Below are positions 15,937 to 25,653 of a DNA stretch of 54,794 nt, one piece after another. Every line of letters begins with the position of its first letter. The stretch's first letter is position 1. The notes beneath the pieces were generated by a model. That model did not search any database, had not been told where the DNA came from, and saw only the letters and a program-made list of their open reading frames with translations. Source of the DNA: Lachnospiraceae bacterium UBA1766 (lineage in GTDB: Bacteria > Bacillota > Clostridia > Lachnospirales > Lachnospiraceae); contig DCGY01000032.1 of NCBI GenBank assembly GCA_002314715.1, positions 1 through 54,794 of the forward strand. Reading direction: 5' to 3'. A program made the position numbers and the translations under genes.

Positions 15937-17151
15937 ATGAAATTAAAAGACACAGGACTTACAGTACAGGATATTAAGGACAAAGCAAGCAAGTATATGA
16001 TCGAAACATATGAGAGATTCGATTTTCTGGCAGAGACAGCAGAGGGTATGTATATTTACGATGAAAATGGCACACCTTATCTGGATTTTTATGCCGGTAT
16101 TGCGGTTAATAATGCCGGTAGCCGTAATCCGAAGGTTGTTGCAGCTGTACACGATCAGGTTGACGATGTCATGCACACCTTCAATTATCCCTACACCATT
16201 CCGCAGGCATTATTGGCAGAGAAGGTTTGTACCACACTTGGTATGGACAAGATTTTTTATCAGAACTCCGGTACCGAGGCAAATGAAGCAATGATTAAGA
16301 TGGCCAGAAAATATGGTATTGAGAAGTATGGCCCCAATAAATATCATATTGTAACAGCAAAGATGGGCTTTCACGGAAGAACCTTCGGTGCCATGTCAGC
16401 AACCGGTCAGCCGGGTAATGGATGCCAGGTCGGTTTCGGCCCTATGACCTATGGTTTCTCTTATGCCCCCTACAATGATCTTGAGGCATTTAAGAATGCT
16501 TGTACCGAAAATACCATTGCTATTATGATTGAGCCTGTACAGGGCGAGGGTGGCGTAAATCCGGCAACCAAGGAATTTATGCAGGGACTTCGTAAGTTCT
16601 GTGATGAGCAGGGCATGCTGCTTCTTTTGGATGAGGTACAGACCGGATGGTGTAGAACCGGTGCGGTAATGTCTTATATGAATTATGATGTAAAGCCGGA
16701 TATCGTATCTATGGCGAAGGGCTTGGGTGGCGGAATGCCCATTGGCGCTATTTGTGCTACCAGCGAAGTGGCAAAAGCTTTTTCAGCCGGTTCTCATGGC
16801 ACTACTTTTGGTGGACATCCTGTTTCCTGTGCAGCTGCATTGGCAGAGGTAGAGGAACTGCTTGATAAGGATTTGGCAGGAAATGCAAAGAAGATGGGTG
16901 ATTACTTCTGTGAGAAGCTGGAAAAACTTCCTCATGTAAAAGAGGTTCGTCATCAGGGTCTTTTGGTTGGTGTGGAATTTGATGATACAATCGGTGGCGT
17001 GGATGTAAAGCATGGCTGTTTAGACAGAAAGATGCTTATTACCGCAATCGGACCGCATACGATTCGTATGGTGCCTCCGCTTATCGTATCCGCAGAAGAA
17101 TGCGACAAGGCATTTGAAATCATTTTGGACACGGTAAAATCTTTGATGTAA
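15937..17151 (+). CDS. Class III (omega) aminotransferase, acetylornithine/4-aminobutyrate type
   Basis: A 404-aa PLP enzyme of the acetylornithine/GABA aminotransferase family. Motifs: QNSGTEANEAMIKMAR for phosphate binding, GFHGRT, EPVQGEGG, LLLLDEVQTG with the PLP Asp, and MAKGLGGG with the Schiff-base Lys. It transfers the omega-amino group of a substrate such as GABA, ornithine, 5-aminovalerate or beta-alanine to an oxo acid. The neighbouring iron alcohol dehydrogenase could reduce the resulting semialdehyde. No arginine-biosynthesis genes are near, so a degradative role fits better than ArgD. The ATG at 15937 has a CAGGAGG ribosome binding site; the upstream in-frame ATG at 15904 does not. 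Confidence 0.88.
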   Translation: MKLKDTGLTVQDIKDKASKYMIETYERFDFLAETAEGMYIYDENGTPYLDFYAGIAVNNAGSRNPKVVAAVHDQVDDVMHTFNYPYTIPQALLAEKVCTTLGMDKIFYQNSGTEANEAMIKMARKYGIEKYGPNKYHIVTAKMGFHGRTFGAMSATGQPGNGCQVGFGPMTYGFSYAPYNDLEAFKNACTENTIAIMIEPVQGEGGVNPATKEFMQGLRKFCDEQGMLLLLDEVQTGWCRTGAVMSYMNYDVKPDIVSMAKGLGGGMPIGAICATSEVAKAFSAGSHGTTFGGHPVSCAAALAEVEELLDKDLAGNAKKMGDYFCEKLEKLPHVKEVRHQGLLVGVEFDDTIGGVDVKHGCLDRKMLITAIGPHTIRMVPPLIVSAEECDKAFEIILDTVKSLM

Positions 17152-17175
17152 TCGGATAAAGGGGGCTGATGTAGG

Positions 17176-18360
17176 ATGAATACATATTCATTTTCCATTC
17201 CGCAGGATATTATAGTGGGCCGTGGAAGTTTTGAGAAACTTCCGGAATCTGCAAAAAAACTTGGGGGAAAGCATGCATTGATTCTGTCCGGACCCAGCTT
17301 GTATAAATATGGTTTGGTAGACAGGGCCATAAATCTTTTGGCTACTGTCGGTATTCAGGCAGATTATTTTATTGACATAGAGGCAAATCCTTCCGTGACA
17401 ACCGTGGAAAAGGCAACCGGTACTTTTTTGGACTGCGGAGCGGATTTCCTCATAGCCTTGGGCGGTGGATCTCCCATGGATGTGGCCAAAGCAGTGGCAG
17501 TGGTTGCAAAGTATGGCGGAAAAATCACAGAATATGAAGGGGGCGGAAAGGTCCCCGGCAAAGTGATTCCGCAAATTGCCATTCCCACTACAGCGGGAAC
17601 CGGATCGGAGGTAACCGCATTCTCGGTTATTACGGACCATGAAAGGGATTACAAACTGACGGTATTCAGCTATGAGCTGTTGCCTGAAGTGGCTATTCTG
17701 GACCCGGAACTGATTATGACTACACCGGCTTCGGTGGCTGCCGCATGTGGCATCGATGCATTCATTCATGCACAGGAGGCCTATATTTCCCTGGCGGCGT
17801 CTCCTTTTTCGGAGGCAATGAGTGAGAAGGCAATGGAATTGATTGGATCCTCCATTCGCCGATTTGTAGCCAATCGAAAGGATGTTGAGGCGGCAGAGAA
17901 TATGATGACCGGTTCTTTGTTTGCGGGAATTGCATTTTCATTTGCCAGACTGGGAAATGTGCATGCCATGAGTCATCCCATCAGTGCATATTTTGATGTG
18001 CCTCACGGGGTTGCAAATGCAGTACTTCTTCCGGTAGTGGTGGAGTTTAATGCATTGGCAGATCATGGAAAGTACCTAAAGATTTATAATACCATCAGTC
18101 ATATAAAGCGTTATGAGGAAGAGTTTTCCCATCCCATGCTGGCAGGTGCCATTCGTTCCCTTTTGGCAGAAATTGGAATCCCGGGAAGCATTATGGAGGC
18201 TATCCATGGTGTGAAAGGGAAGGAAGAAGTGACGCCGGAAGATGTGGAAAAGGTGTTGCCTGCAATGGTGGCAGATGCAATGAAGAGCGGAAATATTGCC
18301 GTTAATCCCAGAGTTACAACTGCTAAGGACATCGAAAACTTATATCATCAGGCACTGTAA
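17176..18360 (+). CDS. Iron-containing alcohol dehydrogenase
   Basis: A 394-aa group III dehydrogenase that interconverts an aldehyde and alcohol with NAD(P)H. GGGSPMDVAKA near 96-106 binds the dinucleotide, and PTTAGTGSE near 137-145 is a family signature. Metal ligands lie in the GIDAFIHA segment (Asp and His) and in HAMSHPISAYFDVPHG (two His). Its place as last gene after the aminotransferase suggests reduction of the semialdehyde made there, for example succinate semialdehyde to 4-hydroxybutyrate. That pairing is known in clostridial GABA fermentation; the assignment here is inference. Confidence 0.9.
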   Translation: MNTYSFSIPQDIIVGRGSFEKLPESAKKLGGKHALILSGPSLYKYGLVDRAINLLATVGIQADYFIDIEANPSVTTVEKATGTFLDCGADFLIALGGGSPMDVAKAVAVVAKYGGKITEYEGGGKVPGKVIPQIAIPTTAGTGSEVTAFSVITDHERDYKLTVFSYELLPEVAILDPELIMTTPASVAAACGIDAFIHAQEAYISLAASPFSEAMSEKAMELIGSSIRRFVANRKDVEAAENMMTGSLFAGIAFSFARLGNVHAMSHPISAYFDVPHGVANAVLLPVVVEFNALADHGKYLKIYNTISHIKRYEEEFSHPMLAGAIRSLLAEIGIPGSIMEAIHGVKGKEEVTPEDVEKVLPAMVADAMKSGNIAVNPRVTTAKDIENLYHQAL

Positions 18361-18375
18361 ATATCGATTTTTTCA

Positions 18376-18405
18376 AAAGGATCCTGTAACCCAGGGTCCT
18401 TTTTG
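18376..18405 (+). terminator. Terminator of the uptake/aminotransferase operon
   Basis: AGGATCCTG pairs with CCAGGGTCCT (one T-G pair) and is followed by five T residues. Confidence 0.82.
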
Positions 18406-18676
18406 TTGCAGAATCGGGTAGGAATCAACCTGCTGGATTTTGCAACGAAAACAGGTACAGTGGAAAGTGGCATACGGATTTGTAAAATTAAAGTGTTGCG
18501 AACATCAAAAACCTGAAGTGACCACCGGAAAACATAGTAGTTATGGGTAAAAAATAGTCGGAAACGAGAAATATATGGTATACAAAATCACTTTTTTACG
18601 ATAAAGTTATAATGTGAGAAATCGCGCTTGGGGGATAGAGCAGCATTCTTCAATGATTTCAAATAAGGAAGCGGAT
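18406..18676. other. Intergenic region with a likely -10 box
   Basis: Apart from a TATAAT at 18608-18613, which probably drives the hybrid kinase gene but has no good -35 partner, I see no gene or structured element here. Confidence 0.4.
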
Positions 18677-21600
18677 ATGACAATAGGAAAATGGTCTAGA
18701 ATTATTTCAACGGTTTTCACGGGAATCGTGCTCATTATTGTTTTCTATGCTTTGTTGGGAGAATTGTATCTTCCCGGTGAGAAAACAGATGTAAGGAATA
18801 TTTGTGAAACATATACAGAAGGTTGGGTACAGGTATTACAGGATGGGACTACACAGGCGGTGGACCTTCCGGGAAATTTGGTAAACGAGGGGACTTTTGG
18901 TGCCAAAATCAGTCATGTTTTACCGGATGTGATTGGCGATGATATGTATTTGATTTTCCGGGCATCCAAGCAGGATATGGAAATCTATGTGGGCGATGAA
19001 CTGCGTACGGCGTACTCTACAGAGTTTAGCCGCATATTTGGAAAGGTAAGTCCCACATTTTATGTATTTGTAAAGCTTCATCCGGAAGATGCAGGCAAAA
19101 TGATTACCGCAGATTATTACACCGAAATCGACAAGTATGTAGGATTGGTCAGTGAAATTTTCTATGCGAATTACAATGGTTTCCTGAAATATATGATTGC
19201 GGAGCAGGGAACCATCTTTCTCATAGCAATTATCATGATTGTCATCGGAATACTTGCCCTTGTAATCAGTGTGGCCCTTTTGATTATTTATCGGAGACGA
19301 CAGAAGCTGACCAGCGTCAGCATGGGCGTTTTGGTGGTTTCCGTGTGGATCATATGTAACTCCATCTTTCGTCAGTTCCTGTTCCCCAACGTAGCTGTTG
19401 TGGGAGAACTGGCATTCCTGATGGTGGCATTATTGCCATGCCCTTTTGCGGTTTATATTAATCAGATTCAGAAGAATCGGTATGAAAAGGTTTATTATTC
19501 GATTGAAGCGATTGCTTTGTTGGATACCATACTGTCTACAATCGCTTATTTGACAGGACATAAGGATTTTTCAGAGACCTTTTACTGTATGGCGGCGGTT
19601 ATTCTGATTTTCCTGGTGACTGTTTTTGTTACCATGGTCCTGGATGCGAAACGTGGATATATAAAGAATTACCTGGTTACGGCCATTGCGCTTGGCGTGG
19701 ATGGTATTGTCATGCTTGCCCAGGTGGCAATTTATCTGCAGACAGACAAAACCTTTGATATTTCTTTGGCCGCCATCGGTCTGATGATTTTGTTGGCGAT
19801 TGCCTTGTTTGACACTTTCAAGGATATCGACATGATTAAAAAGGAAAAGGAAAGTGCGGTTCTGGAAAATACCGCCAAAAGCCAGTTCCTTGCAAATATG
19901 TCTCATGAGATTCGTACGCCCATCAATGCGGTGCTGGGAATGAATACCATGATTTTACGGGAAAGTAAAGATGAAAATATCCGAAAATATGCCAATGATA
20001 TTCAAAGTGCCGGCAAGAGTCTTTTATCCGTTATCAATGATATTTTGGATTTCTCGAAAATAGAGTCCGGGAAAATGACCCTTACCTATGCGGATTATGA
20101 ATTCGCCGCTATGATGAATGATGTGGTGAATATGATTAAGCCCAAGGCGGAGGATCGAAGCTTAGCCTTTGAGCTTTTGGTGGATGAGACCATTCCCAGC
20201 GTCTATATTGGGGATGATGTGCGAATTAAGCAGATTTTGATTAATCTTTTGACCAATGCGGTGAAATATACGCCGGAGGGAACCGTTACGCTGACCGTTA
20301 CAGGGAAAGGGCGGGACGAGGACGGAAGTGCCCTTTTGCATTTTTCCGTCAAAGATACCGGAATCGGTATTAAACCGGAGGATATCAGCAAGCTGACGGA
20401 AGAGTTTGTACGTATTGAGGAGTCCAGAAACCGCAAGATAGAAGGAACAGGACTGGGAATCAATATTTCCGGCAGTCTTCTGCATTTAATGGGCAGTAAG
20501 CTGGAAGTGCAGAGTGTGTACGGAGAGGGCTCTGACTTTTCTTTCACCCTGAAACAAATGGTTTTGAACGCAAATCCCATCGGAAATATCTGGGAGAAGA
20601 TGCAGCAGGAAGTGGTGGAAGAGGAGTATGTAGTTGATTTTTGTATTCCGGACGGAAAACTTCTTGTAGTCGATGACAACGATATGAATCGAAGTGTTTT
20701 CAAGAACCTGTTAAAAGAAATGAATTGTCAAATCGATGATGTGGATTGCGGTGAGAAGTGCCTGGAGATGGTACAAAAGACCAAATATGACATCATTTTT
20801 ATGGACCATATGATGCCCGGTATGGACGGTATAGAAACCTTCCGACAGATGAAGGAGATGGGGGATTATCTGAATGCAGATACGCCGGTTGTCATTTTGA
20901 CCGCCAATGCCATCAGTGGAGCAAGAGGCGGATATATGGCAGAAGGCTTCCGGGAATATCTGACTAAGCCGATTGACGGAAAGCAGTTAGAAAAGACCAT
21001 CGGTAAGTTGATGCCAAAGAAAAAAAAGAAACCATCGGTAAAGAGCGAACCTTTGACGGTTGAAAAACCTGCATTGGAAGAATTTCCGGTGATTGACGGT
21101 GTGGATTGGCAGAGTGCCTATGCCAAGCTGGAGGATGTTGGATATCTGAAGCAGGCTTCCGAAATCTTTGTGGCCATGGCGGAAAATGATTTGGAAACCC
21201 TTCTGGAAATGTACGGGAAGCTTTCGGAGGAAGGTGCTGATTTCTCAGAGCTTCGAATCAAAGTCCATTCCATGAAATCCAATGCGGCGACCATTGGGGC
21301 CAATCATGTGGCAGGCCTGGCCAAATATATCGAATATGCGGCAAAGGAAAATGATTTGAATACCATTCAGGCGCTGATGCCTGTCTTTTCCAGAGAGTGG
21401 ACGAAGCTTCGGGAGGCAGTTGCACAGGGACTGGGCATTCCGATTTCCACGGGGGAGAATCAAACTTTGGGAGAGACGCTTTCAAAGGAAGAATTGCTGG
21501 AATATCTGGATATGCTGGCAGAAGCCATGGAAACAATGGATATTGACCGAGCGGATGCCGTAATGGAGGAGCTGGCAGAGCATCCCTATGAGTCGACACA

Positions 21601-21697
21601 AAGGGAATTGCTGGAGCAGTTAAAACCGCAGGTGATGAATATGGATCCGGAGGCTTCCGGGGCAATCATCGATGAGTGGAAAAAACAATTGGGGTAA
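18677..21697 (+). CDS. 7TM hybrid sensor histidine kinase / response regulator with Hpt domain
   Basis: A large (1006 aa) phosphorelay kinase. TM1 is near 8-28, an extracellular beta-rich domain spans about 30-170, and then about seven membrane helices lie between 170 and 390, as in 7TMR-DISM receptors. HisKA follows with phospho-acceptor His in FLANMSHEIRTPINAVLG, then an ATPase domain (NLLTNAVKYT N-box; DTGIGI and GTGLGINI G-boxes). A receiver domain (LLVVDDND, FMDHMMPGMDG with acceptor Asp) and a C-terminal Hpt domain (RIKVHSMKSNAATIG) complete it. The ATG at 18677 has an AAGGAAG ribosome binding site; the longer reading from GTG 18614 lies at the -10 box. It is co-oriented with a double-receiver protein and a chemoreceptor. 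Confidence 0.93.
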   Translation: MTIGKWSRIISTVFTGIVLIIVFYALLGELYLPGEKTDVRNICETYTEGWVQVLQDGTTQAVDLPGNLVNEGTFGAKISHVLPDVIGDDMYLIFRASKQDMEIYVGDELRTAYSTEFSRIFGKVSPTFYVFVKLHPEDAGKMITADYYTEIDKYVGLVSEIFYANYNGFLKYMIAEQGTIFLIAIIMIVIGILALVISVALLIIYRRRQKLTSVSMGVLVVSVWIICNSIFRQFLFPNVAVVGELAFLMVALLPCPFAVYINQIQKNRYEKVYYSIEAIALLDTILSTIAYLTGHKDFSETFYCMAAVILIFLVTVFVTMVLDAKRGYIKNYLVTAIALGVDGIVMLAQVAIYLQTDKTFDISLAAIGLMILLAIALFDTFKDIDMIKKEKESAVLENTAKSQFLANMSHEIRTPINAVLGMNTMILRESKDENIRKYANDIQSAGKSLLSVINDILDFSKIESGKMTLTYADYEFAAMMNDVVNMIKPKAEDRSLAFELLVDETIPSVYIGDDVRIKQILINLLTNAVKYTPEGTVTLTVTGKGRDEDGSALLHFSVKDTGIGIKPEDISKLTEEFVRIEESRNRKIEGTGLGINISGSLLHLMGSKLEVQSVYGEGSDFSFTLKQMVLNANPIGNIWEKMQQEVVEEEYVVDFCIPDGKLLVVDDNDMNRSVFKNLLKEMNCQIDDVDCGEKCLEMVQKTKYDIIFMDHMMPGMDGIETFRQMKEMGDYLNADTPVVILTANAISGARGGYMAEGFREYLTKPIDGKQLEKTIGKLMPKKKKKPSVKSEPLTVEKPALEEFPVIDGVDWQSAYAKLEDVGYLKQASEIFVAMAENDLETLLEMYGKLSEEGADFSELRIKVHSMKSNAATIGANHVAGLAKYIEYAAKENDLNTIQALMPVFSREWTKLREAVAQGLGIPISTGENQTLGETLSKEELLEYLDMLAEAMETMDIDRADAVMEELAEHPYESTQRELLEQLKPQVMNMDPEASGAIIDEWKKQLG

Positions 21698-21721
21698 AAG
21701 AGGATTGGGGGAAAAGCTACA

Positions 21722-22441
21722 ATGGACAAAATATTGTTGATTGGAGAGGAAAGTGGTTTTTTTAAGAATTTAAAGGATGCACTAAGTGATGATTTTCGGG
21801 TTGTCACCTGCGGAATCAACTATACACTGATTCGCAGAGTGATACAGATGAATCAGACCAGAATTGCCATTTGTATAAAACCGGAGAACATGAACGCCAC
21901 GGCGGTCAAGGAAATCAATGATGCTTTTCCCAAGATGACGTTAATCGTTATCTGCGAGGAAAAGGATGATTCCATGAAATGGTTTAGCGGAGAAAAGCAG
22001 ATATGCTTGAACAAACCCTTGAAAATCAAAGCGCTGAAGGAGGATATGGCAGTCATCCTGAGTGAGCCGGAAGAGGTGGAAGATAACCGAAAACGGGTTT
22101 TGGCAGTGGATGATAATGGTTTGGTTCTTCGTACCATCAAACAGGTTTTAGAGGATGAGTTCGTGGTGGAATTCGCCAATTCCGGAATTAAGGCTCTGGA
22201 TATGCTGAAAAAAAATCCTTATGATGTATGTCTGTTGGACTATGAAATGCCCATTGTAAACGGGCTGGAGGTTTTCAAGGCAATCCAAAACAGATATCCT
22301 ACGCTTCCGGTTATTTTCCTGACCGGTGTATCCGATCGAAAGCGGATTGAAGAAGTTGCAATTCATCACCCGGCAGGATACGTGCTAAAGCCCATTGAGG
22401 CGGAACGGATAAAGGAGAAAATACACAAAGCCTTAGCATAA
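21722..22441 (+). CDS. Double-receiver response regulator without output domain
   Basis: The 239-aa protein has a degenerate N-terminal receiver-like half (1-115), in which no acceptor Asp is seen (IAICIKPENM at its place). The intact C-terminal receiver (about 122-239) has VLAVDDN, acceptor Asp in CLLDYEMPIVNG, the switch Thr in FLTG and the Lys in LKPI. No DNA-binding or enzymatic domain follows, so it likely acts by protein contact or as a phosphate shuttle for the hybrid kinase 24 bases upstream. A GGGGG-rich ribosome binding site precedes ATG 21722. Confidence 0.85.
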   Translation: MDKILLIGEESGFFKNLKDALSDDFRVVTCGINYTLIRRVIQMNQTRIAICIKPENMNATAVKEINDAFPKMTLIVICEEKDDSMKWFSGEKQICLNKPLKIKALKEDMAVILSEPEEVEDNRKRVLAVDDNGLVLRTIKQVLEDEFVVEFANSGIKALDMLKKNPYDVCLLDYEMPIVNGLEVFKAIQNRYPTLPVIFLTGVSDRKRIEEVAIHHPAGYVLKPIEAERIKEKIHKALA

Positions 22442-22485
22442 AAAGAAAAAGATTTCTTCGGCTTGAGGAGAAAAAGGGAGGAAAC

Positions 22486-24450
22486 ATGAAATCCATTAAA
22501 ACAAAGCTTTCTGTGGTTATTTCGTTGGTGGTTTTGATAGGATTTGTGGCTTGTATCGGAGTGGCTGCCACAATCGCCGGAAATAAGCTCAAAGAAATGG
22601 ATCAGCAGTGTCTGCAGATTCAGGCCTATCGCTACGGAGCGGAAATCAACAGCTGGATTTTGCAGGAGAAAATTCTGACGGAGGATACCGCCAGCAATAT
22701 CGCCGTTTTGGGCACGGTGACAGAAGAGGAAGTCAAGAAGATTCTGCGAAACAATTTCAAGGACAGAGCAGAGCTGTTGGATATGTATTTCGGTACAGAG
22801 TCCGGCGCGTTCTGGAAAGCCAGCACTGCCAGCGAAGTCCCCGAAGGGTATGATCCCCGTGAAAGAGGTTGGTATAAATCGGCAAAAGCCAAGGGTGGTA
22901 CCGTTGTTACAGACCCCTACTTTGATGCATTTACCCTACAGATGTGTGACACCATTGCGGTTCCTGTCTACATGAACGGCAAGTTCGTAGGTGTAGTCGG
23001 CATCGATATGACTATCGATACCGTAACAAGTGTGGCTTCGGCGGTGGATTATGATGACGGCGTTTATTCCTTTGTAACAGATGCCAGCGGTAACTTTATT
23101 TGTCATCCCAACGAAGAATATATGCCTACCGAGGATGATGCAGTGTCTGCTGTAAAGTCCATTCCGGATGCGAAGGAAATATTGGAGGATGTAGAGAGCG
23201 ACAAGATTATAACTACAAAGGATTATGCCGGTGAGGAAGTATACCTGGCGACTGCACCGATTGACTGTGCGGACTGGACAATCGGTATTGCCCTTCCGGT
23301 GGCCAATGCAAATAAGATTGTGTCTGCAATGGTAGTTGCCATCGTGGGTGTGGGAATTGCGGCAATGCTTATCATTCTTGTTATCCTGATTGTACAGGTT
23401 CAAATCATTTTGAATCCGGTCAAGAAAATGAAAGAGGCTGCGGTTTGCCTTGCAAAGGGTGACCTTTCCGTGAAACTGGAGAAAACCAACGGAAAAGACG
23501 AGGTATGCATCCTGCAAAATGCAATGTGTGAATTGATGGATCGGATTGCCGGTATGATTGGTGAGGCCAATAAGGTTTTGAGCGAAATCGCTGACGGCAA
23601 TTTGACGGTTTCCAATATGTCCGATTATCCCGGAGATTTTAATAAATTATCCGATTCCGTAAATCAGATTCGAAATACGTTGGGAAGATTGATTCTCATG
23701 GTGAAGCAGGCTTCCGGTGAGGTAACCAGCGGCTCCAACCAGTTAGCTCTTGCGGCAGAATCCCTGGCTACCGCTACCACCACAGAATCCATTGCCATTC
23801 AGAATTTAAAGAGCAATGTGGACAATATTTCCGAGATGATTCTGAAGAGCTCCACCGGTTGTATTGAGGTGAATGAAAAGATCGGCGAATTAAATAAAGA
23901 GATTCAAAACGGAAACGATGCCATGACTCAGCTGTATGAAGCGGTTGCCCAGGTGGAAACCATGTCCAACGATATTCAGAAGATTGTAAAGGCCATTGAC
24001 TCCATCGCCTTCCAGACCAATATCCTTGCACTGAATGCCTCCGTGGAAGCAGCCAGAGCCGGCGATATGGGCCATGGATTTGCGGTTGTGGCAGAGGAAG
24101 TTCGTAATCTGGCTTCCAAGTGCGCGGATGAATCCAATAAAACAGAAGAACTGATCGGCAATTGTCTGATAGCAATTGAAAGAGCCAAGAGCTCCGCAGA
24201 TTATGCTACCAAGTGCATGAATGGGGTGGTAAATCATTCCGGTAATATTTCCCAGGCCTTTGAGAATATAGCTGATTTGGCCGGCCGGGAGGCAACCAAT
24301 GCCAACGAAATTATTACGGAAGTGAAAAAGGTCACCGATACGGTACAGTCTAACAGCGCCACCGCACAGCAGACCGCAGCGGCCAGCGAAGAACTTTCTT
24401 CCGAAGCAGAAAGCCTGAACCAGATGGTTGCTTCTTTCCGTACCAATTAA
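22486..24450 (+). CDS. Methyl-accepting chemotaxis protein, dCache sensor
   Basis: A 654-aa receptor with TM1 at about 9-30 and an extracellular dCache_1-like domain at about 35-280 (DPRERGWYKSAKAKGG and GVVGIDMTIDT are typical). TM2 is near 283-310, followed by HAMP and a signalling hairpin with the tip AFQTNILALNASVEAARAGD and GHGFAVVAEEVRNLA. It follows the double-receiver gene by 44 bases and probably shares its transcript, so this receptor may feed the same phosphorelay rather than classical CheA. It is only distantly similar to the chemoreceptor at 7.7 kb. Confidence 0.92.
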   Translation: MKSIKTKLSVVISLVVLIGFVACIGVAATIAGNKLKEMDQQCLQIQAYRYGAEINSWILQEKILTEDTASNIAVLGTVTEEEVKKILRNNFKDRAELLDMYFGTESGAFWKASTASEVPEGYDPRERGWYKSAKAKGGTVVTDPYFDAFTLQMCDTIAVPVYMNGKFVGVVGIDMTIDTVTSVASAVDYDDGVYSFVTDASGNFICHPNEEYMPTEDDAVSAVKSIPDAKEILEDVESDKIITTKDYAGEEVYLATAPIDCADWTIGIALPVANANKIVSAMVVAIVGVGIAAMLIILVILIVQVQIILNPVKKMKEAAVCLAKGDLSVKLEKTNGKDEVCILQNAMCELMDRIAGMIGEANKVLSEIADGNLTVSNMSDYPGDFNKLSDSVNQIRNTLGRLILMVKQASGEVTSGSNQLALAAESLATATTTESIAIQNLKSNVDNISEMILKSSTGCIEVNEKIGELNKEIQNGNDAMTQLYEAVAQVETMSNDIQKIVKAIDSIAFQTNILALNASVEAARAGDMGHGFAVVAEEVRNLASKCADESNKTEELIGNCLIAIERAKSSADYATKCMNGVVNHSGNISQAFENIADLAGREATNANEIITEVKKVTDTVQSNSATAQQTAAASEELSSEAESLNQMVASFRTN

Positions 24451-24518
24451 ATGGAGTTTTGTTCAGAAAACTCCCGTATCGGGCAGTGCTGCTTCGACAA
24501 CAAAAATCCGGTTCCTAC

Positions 24519-24547
24519 TTGACAATGGTTGAGGGTGAAACTATAAT
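24519..24547 (+). promoter_or_regulatory. Perfect consensus sigma-A promoter of the TrpXYZ-like ABC importer operon
   Basis: TTGACA (24519-24524), a 17-base spacer and TATAAT (24542-24547). Both hexamers match consensus exactly. The leader is only about 27 bases and has no visible regulator site, suggesting strong, perhaps constitutive expression. Confidence 0.88.
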
Positions 24548-24580
24548 TCGTTCAAATAATTAATTCATGAGGAGAAAGTT

Positions 24581-25618
24581 ATGAAAAACAAAATGATGAA
24601 AAAAATTGCAGCTGCCATGCTGAGCGCTGTAATGGCACTTTCCATGACCGCATGCGGCAGTGAAAGCCAGAAAACCGAAGGAACTGTTTATAAGGTAGGT
24701 ATCTGTAACTATGTAGACGATGCTTCTTTGAACCAGATTGTGGAGAATATCCAGAATCAGTTAAAGAAAATCGGAGATGAGAAGGGTGTTACCTTCGAAA
24801 TCAAGTACGATAACTGTAATGCAGATGCAACCGTTATGAACCAGATTATTGCCAACTTCCAGATGGAAAAGGTTGACCTTATGGTTGGCGTGGCTACTCC
24901 CGTAGCAATGGCTATGCAGTCCGCAACCGAAGAAACCAAGACTCCCGTTATCTTTTCTGCAGTTTCCGATCCCTTAAGCTGTGAGCTTGTTTCCAGCCTG
25001 GAAGCACCCGGTGCAAATATTTCCGGAACTTCTGACTACCTGGATACCAACGCAATCATGAACCTGATTCTTGCGGCAAATCCCGATGCAAAGAAGATTG
25101 GTTTCCTTTATGATCAGGGCCAGGATTCTTCTGCAACTCCGATTGCAAATGCAAAAGCTTATTTAACCGAAAAAGGAATTGCTTTTGTAGAGAAGACCGG
25201 TACCACTACCGATGAAGTTATGTTGGCAGCAGATGCCCTTGTAGCTGAGGGCGTAGATGCAATCTTTACCCCTACCGACAATACCATTATGACCGCTGAG
25301 CTTTCTATTTACGAGAAGTTCACCGCAGCGAAGATTCCTCACTACACCGGTGCAGATTCCTTTGCATTAAACGGTGCTTTCCTTGGTTATGGTGTGGATT
25401 ACGCAAACCTTGGTGTGGAAACTGCAAACATGATTGCTAAGGTTCTGGTAGACAAGCAGGATATTTCCAAGCTTCCTGTTATGACCTTTGACAACGGTAC
25501 CGCTACCGTGAACACCGAGACCTGTGCTGCAATCGGTCTTGATTTTGAAAAGATTAAAGAAGCATTCGCACCTCTTTGCACAAAGGTTCAGAGCATTACC
25601 ACCGCAGAAAGCTTCTAG
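24581..25618 (+). CDS. ABC transporter substrate-binding lipoprotein (TrpX-like family)
   Basis: 345 aa with a lipoprotein signal (MALSMTACG; lipidated Cys near 25). It belongs to the ABC_sub_bind family: segments IIANFQMEKVDLMVGVATPVA, IFSAVSDP, GVDAIFTPTDNTI and GYGVDYANLG are typical. In streptococci this family forms the T-box-controlled TrpXYZ tryptophan importer, but many members have no known ligand and no T-box is seen here. Encoded first in a three-gene operon with permease and ATPase. Confidence 0.88.
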   Translation: MKNKMMKKIAAAMLSAVMALSMTACGSESQKTEGTVYKVGICNYVDDASLNQIVENIQNQLKKIGDEKGVTFEIKYDNCNADATVMNQIIANFQMEKVDLMVGVATPVAMAMQSATEETKTPVIFSAVSDPLSCELVSSLEAPGANISGTSDYLDTNAIMNLILAANPDAKKIGFLYDQGQDSSATPIANAKAYLTEKGIAFVEKTGTTTDEVMLAADALVAEGVDAIFTPTDNTIMTAELSIYEKFTAAKIPHYTGADSFALNGAFLGYGVDYANLGVETANMIAKVLVDKQDISKLPVMTFDNGTATVNTETCAAIGLDFEKIKEAFAPLCTKVQSITTAESF

Positions 25619-25653
25619 GATAAGTTAACTACGTAAACTTTTTGGAGAAATGT

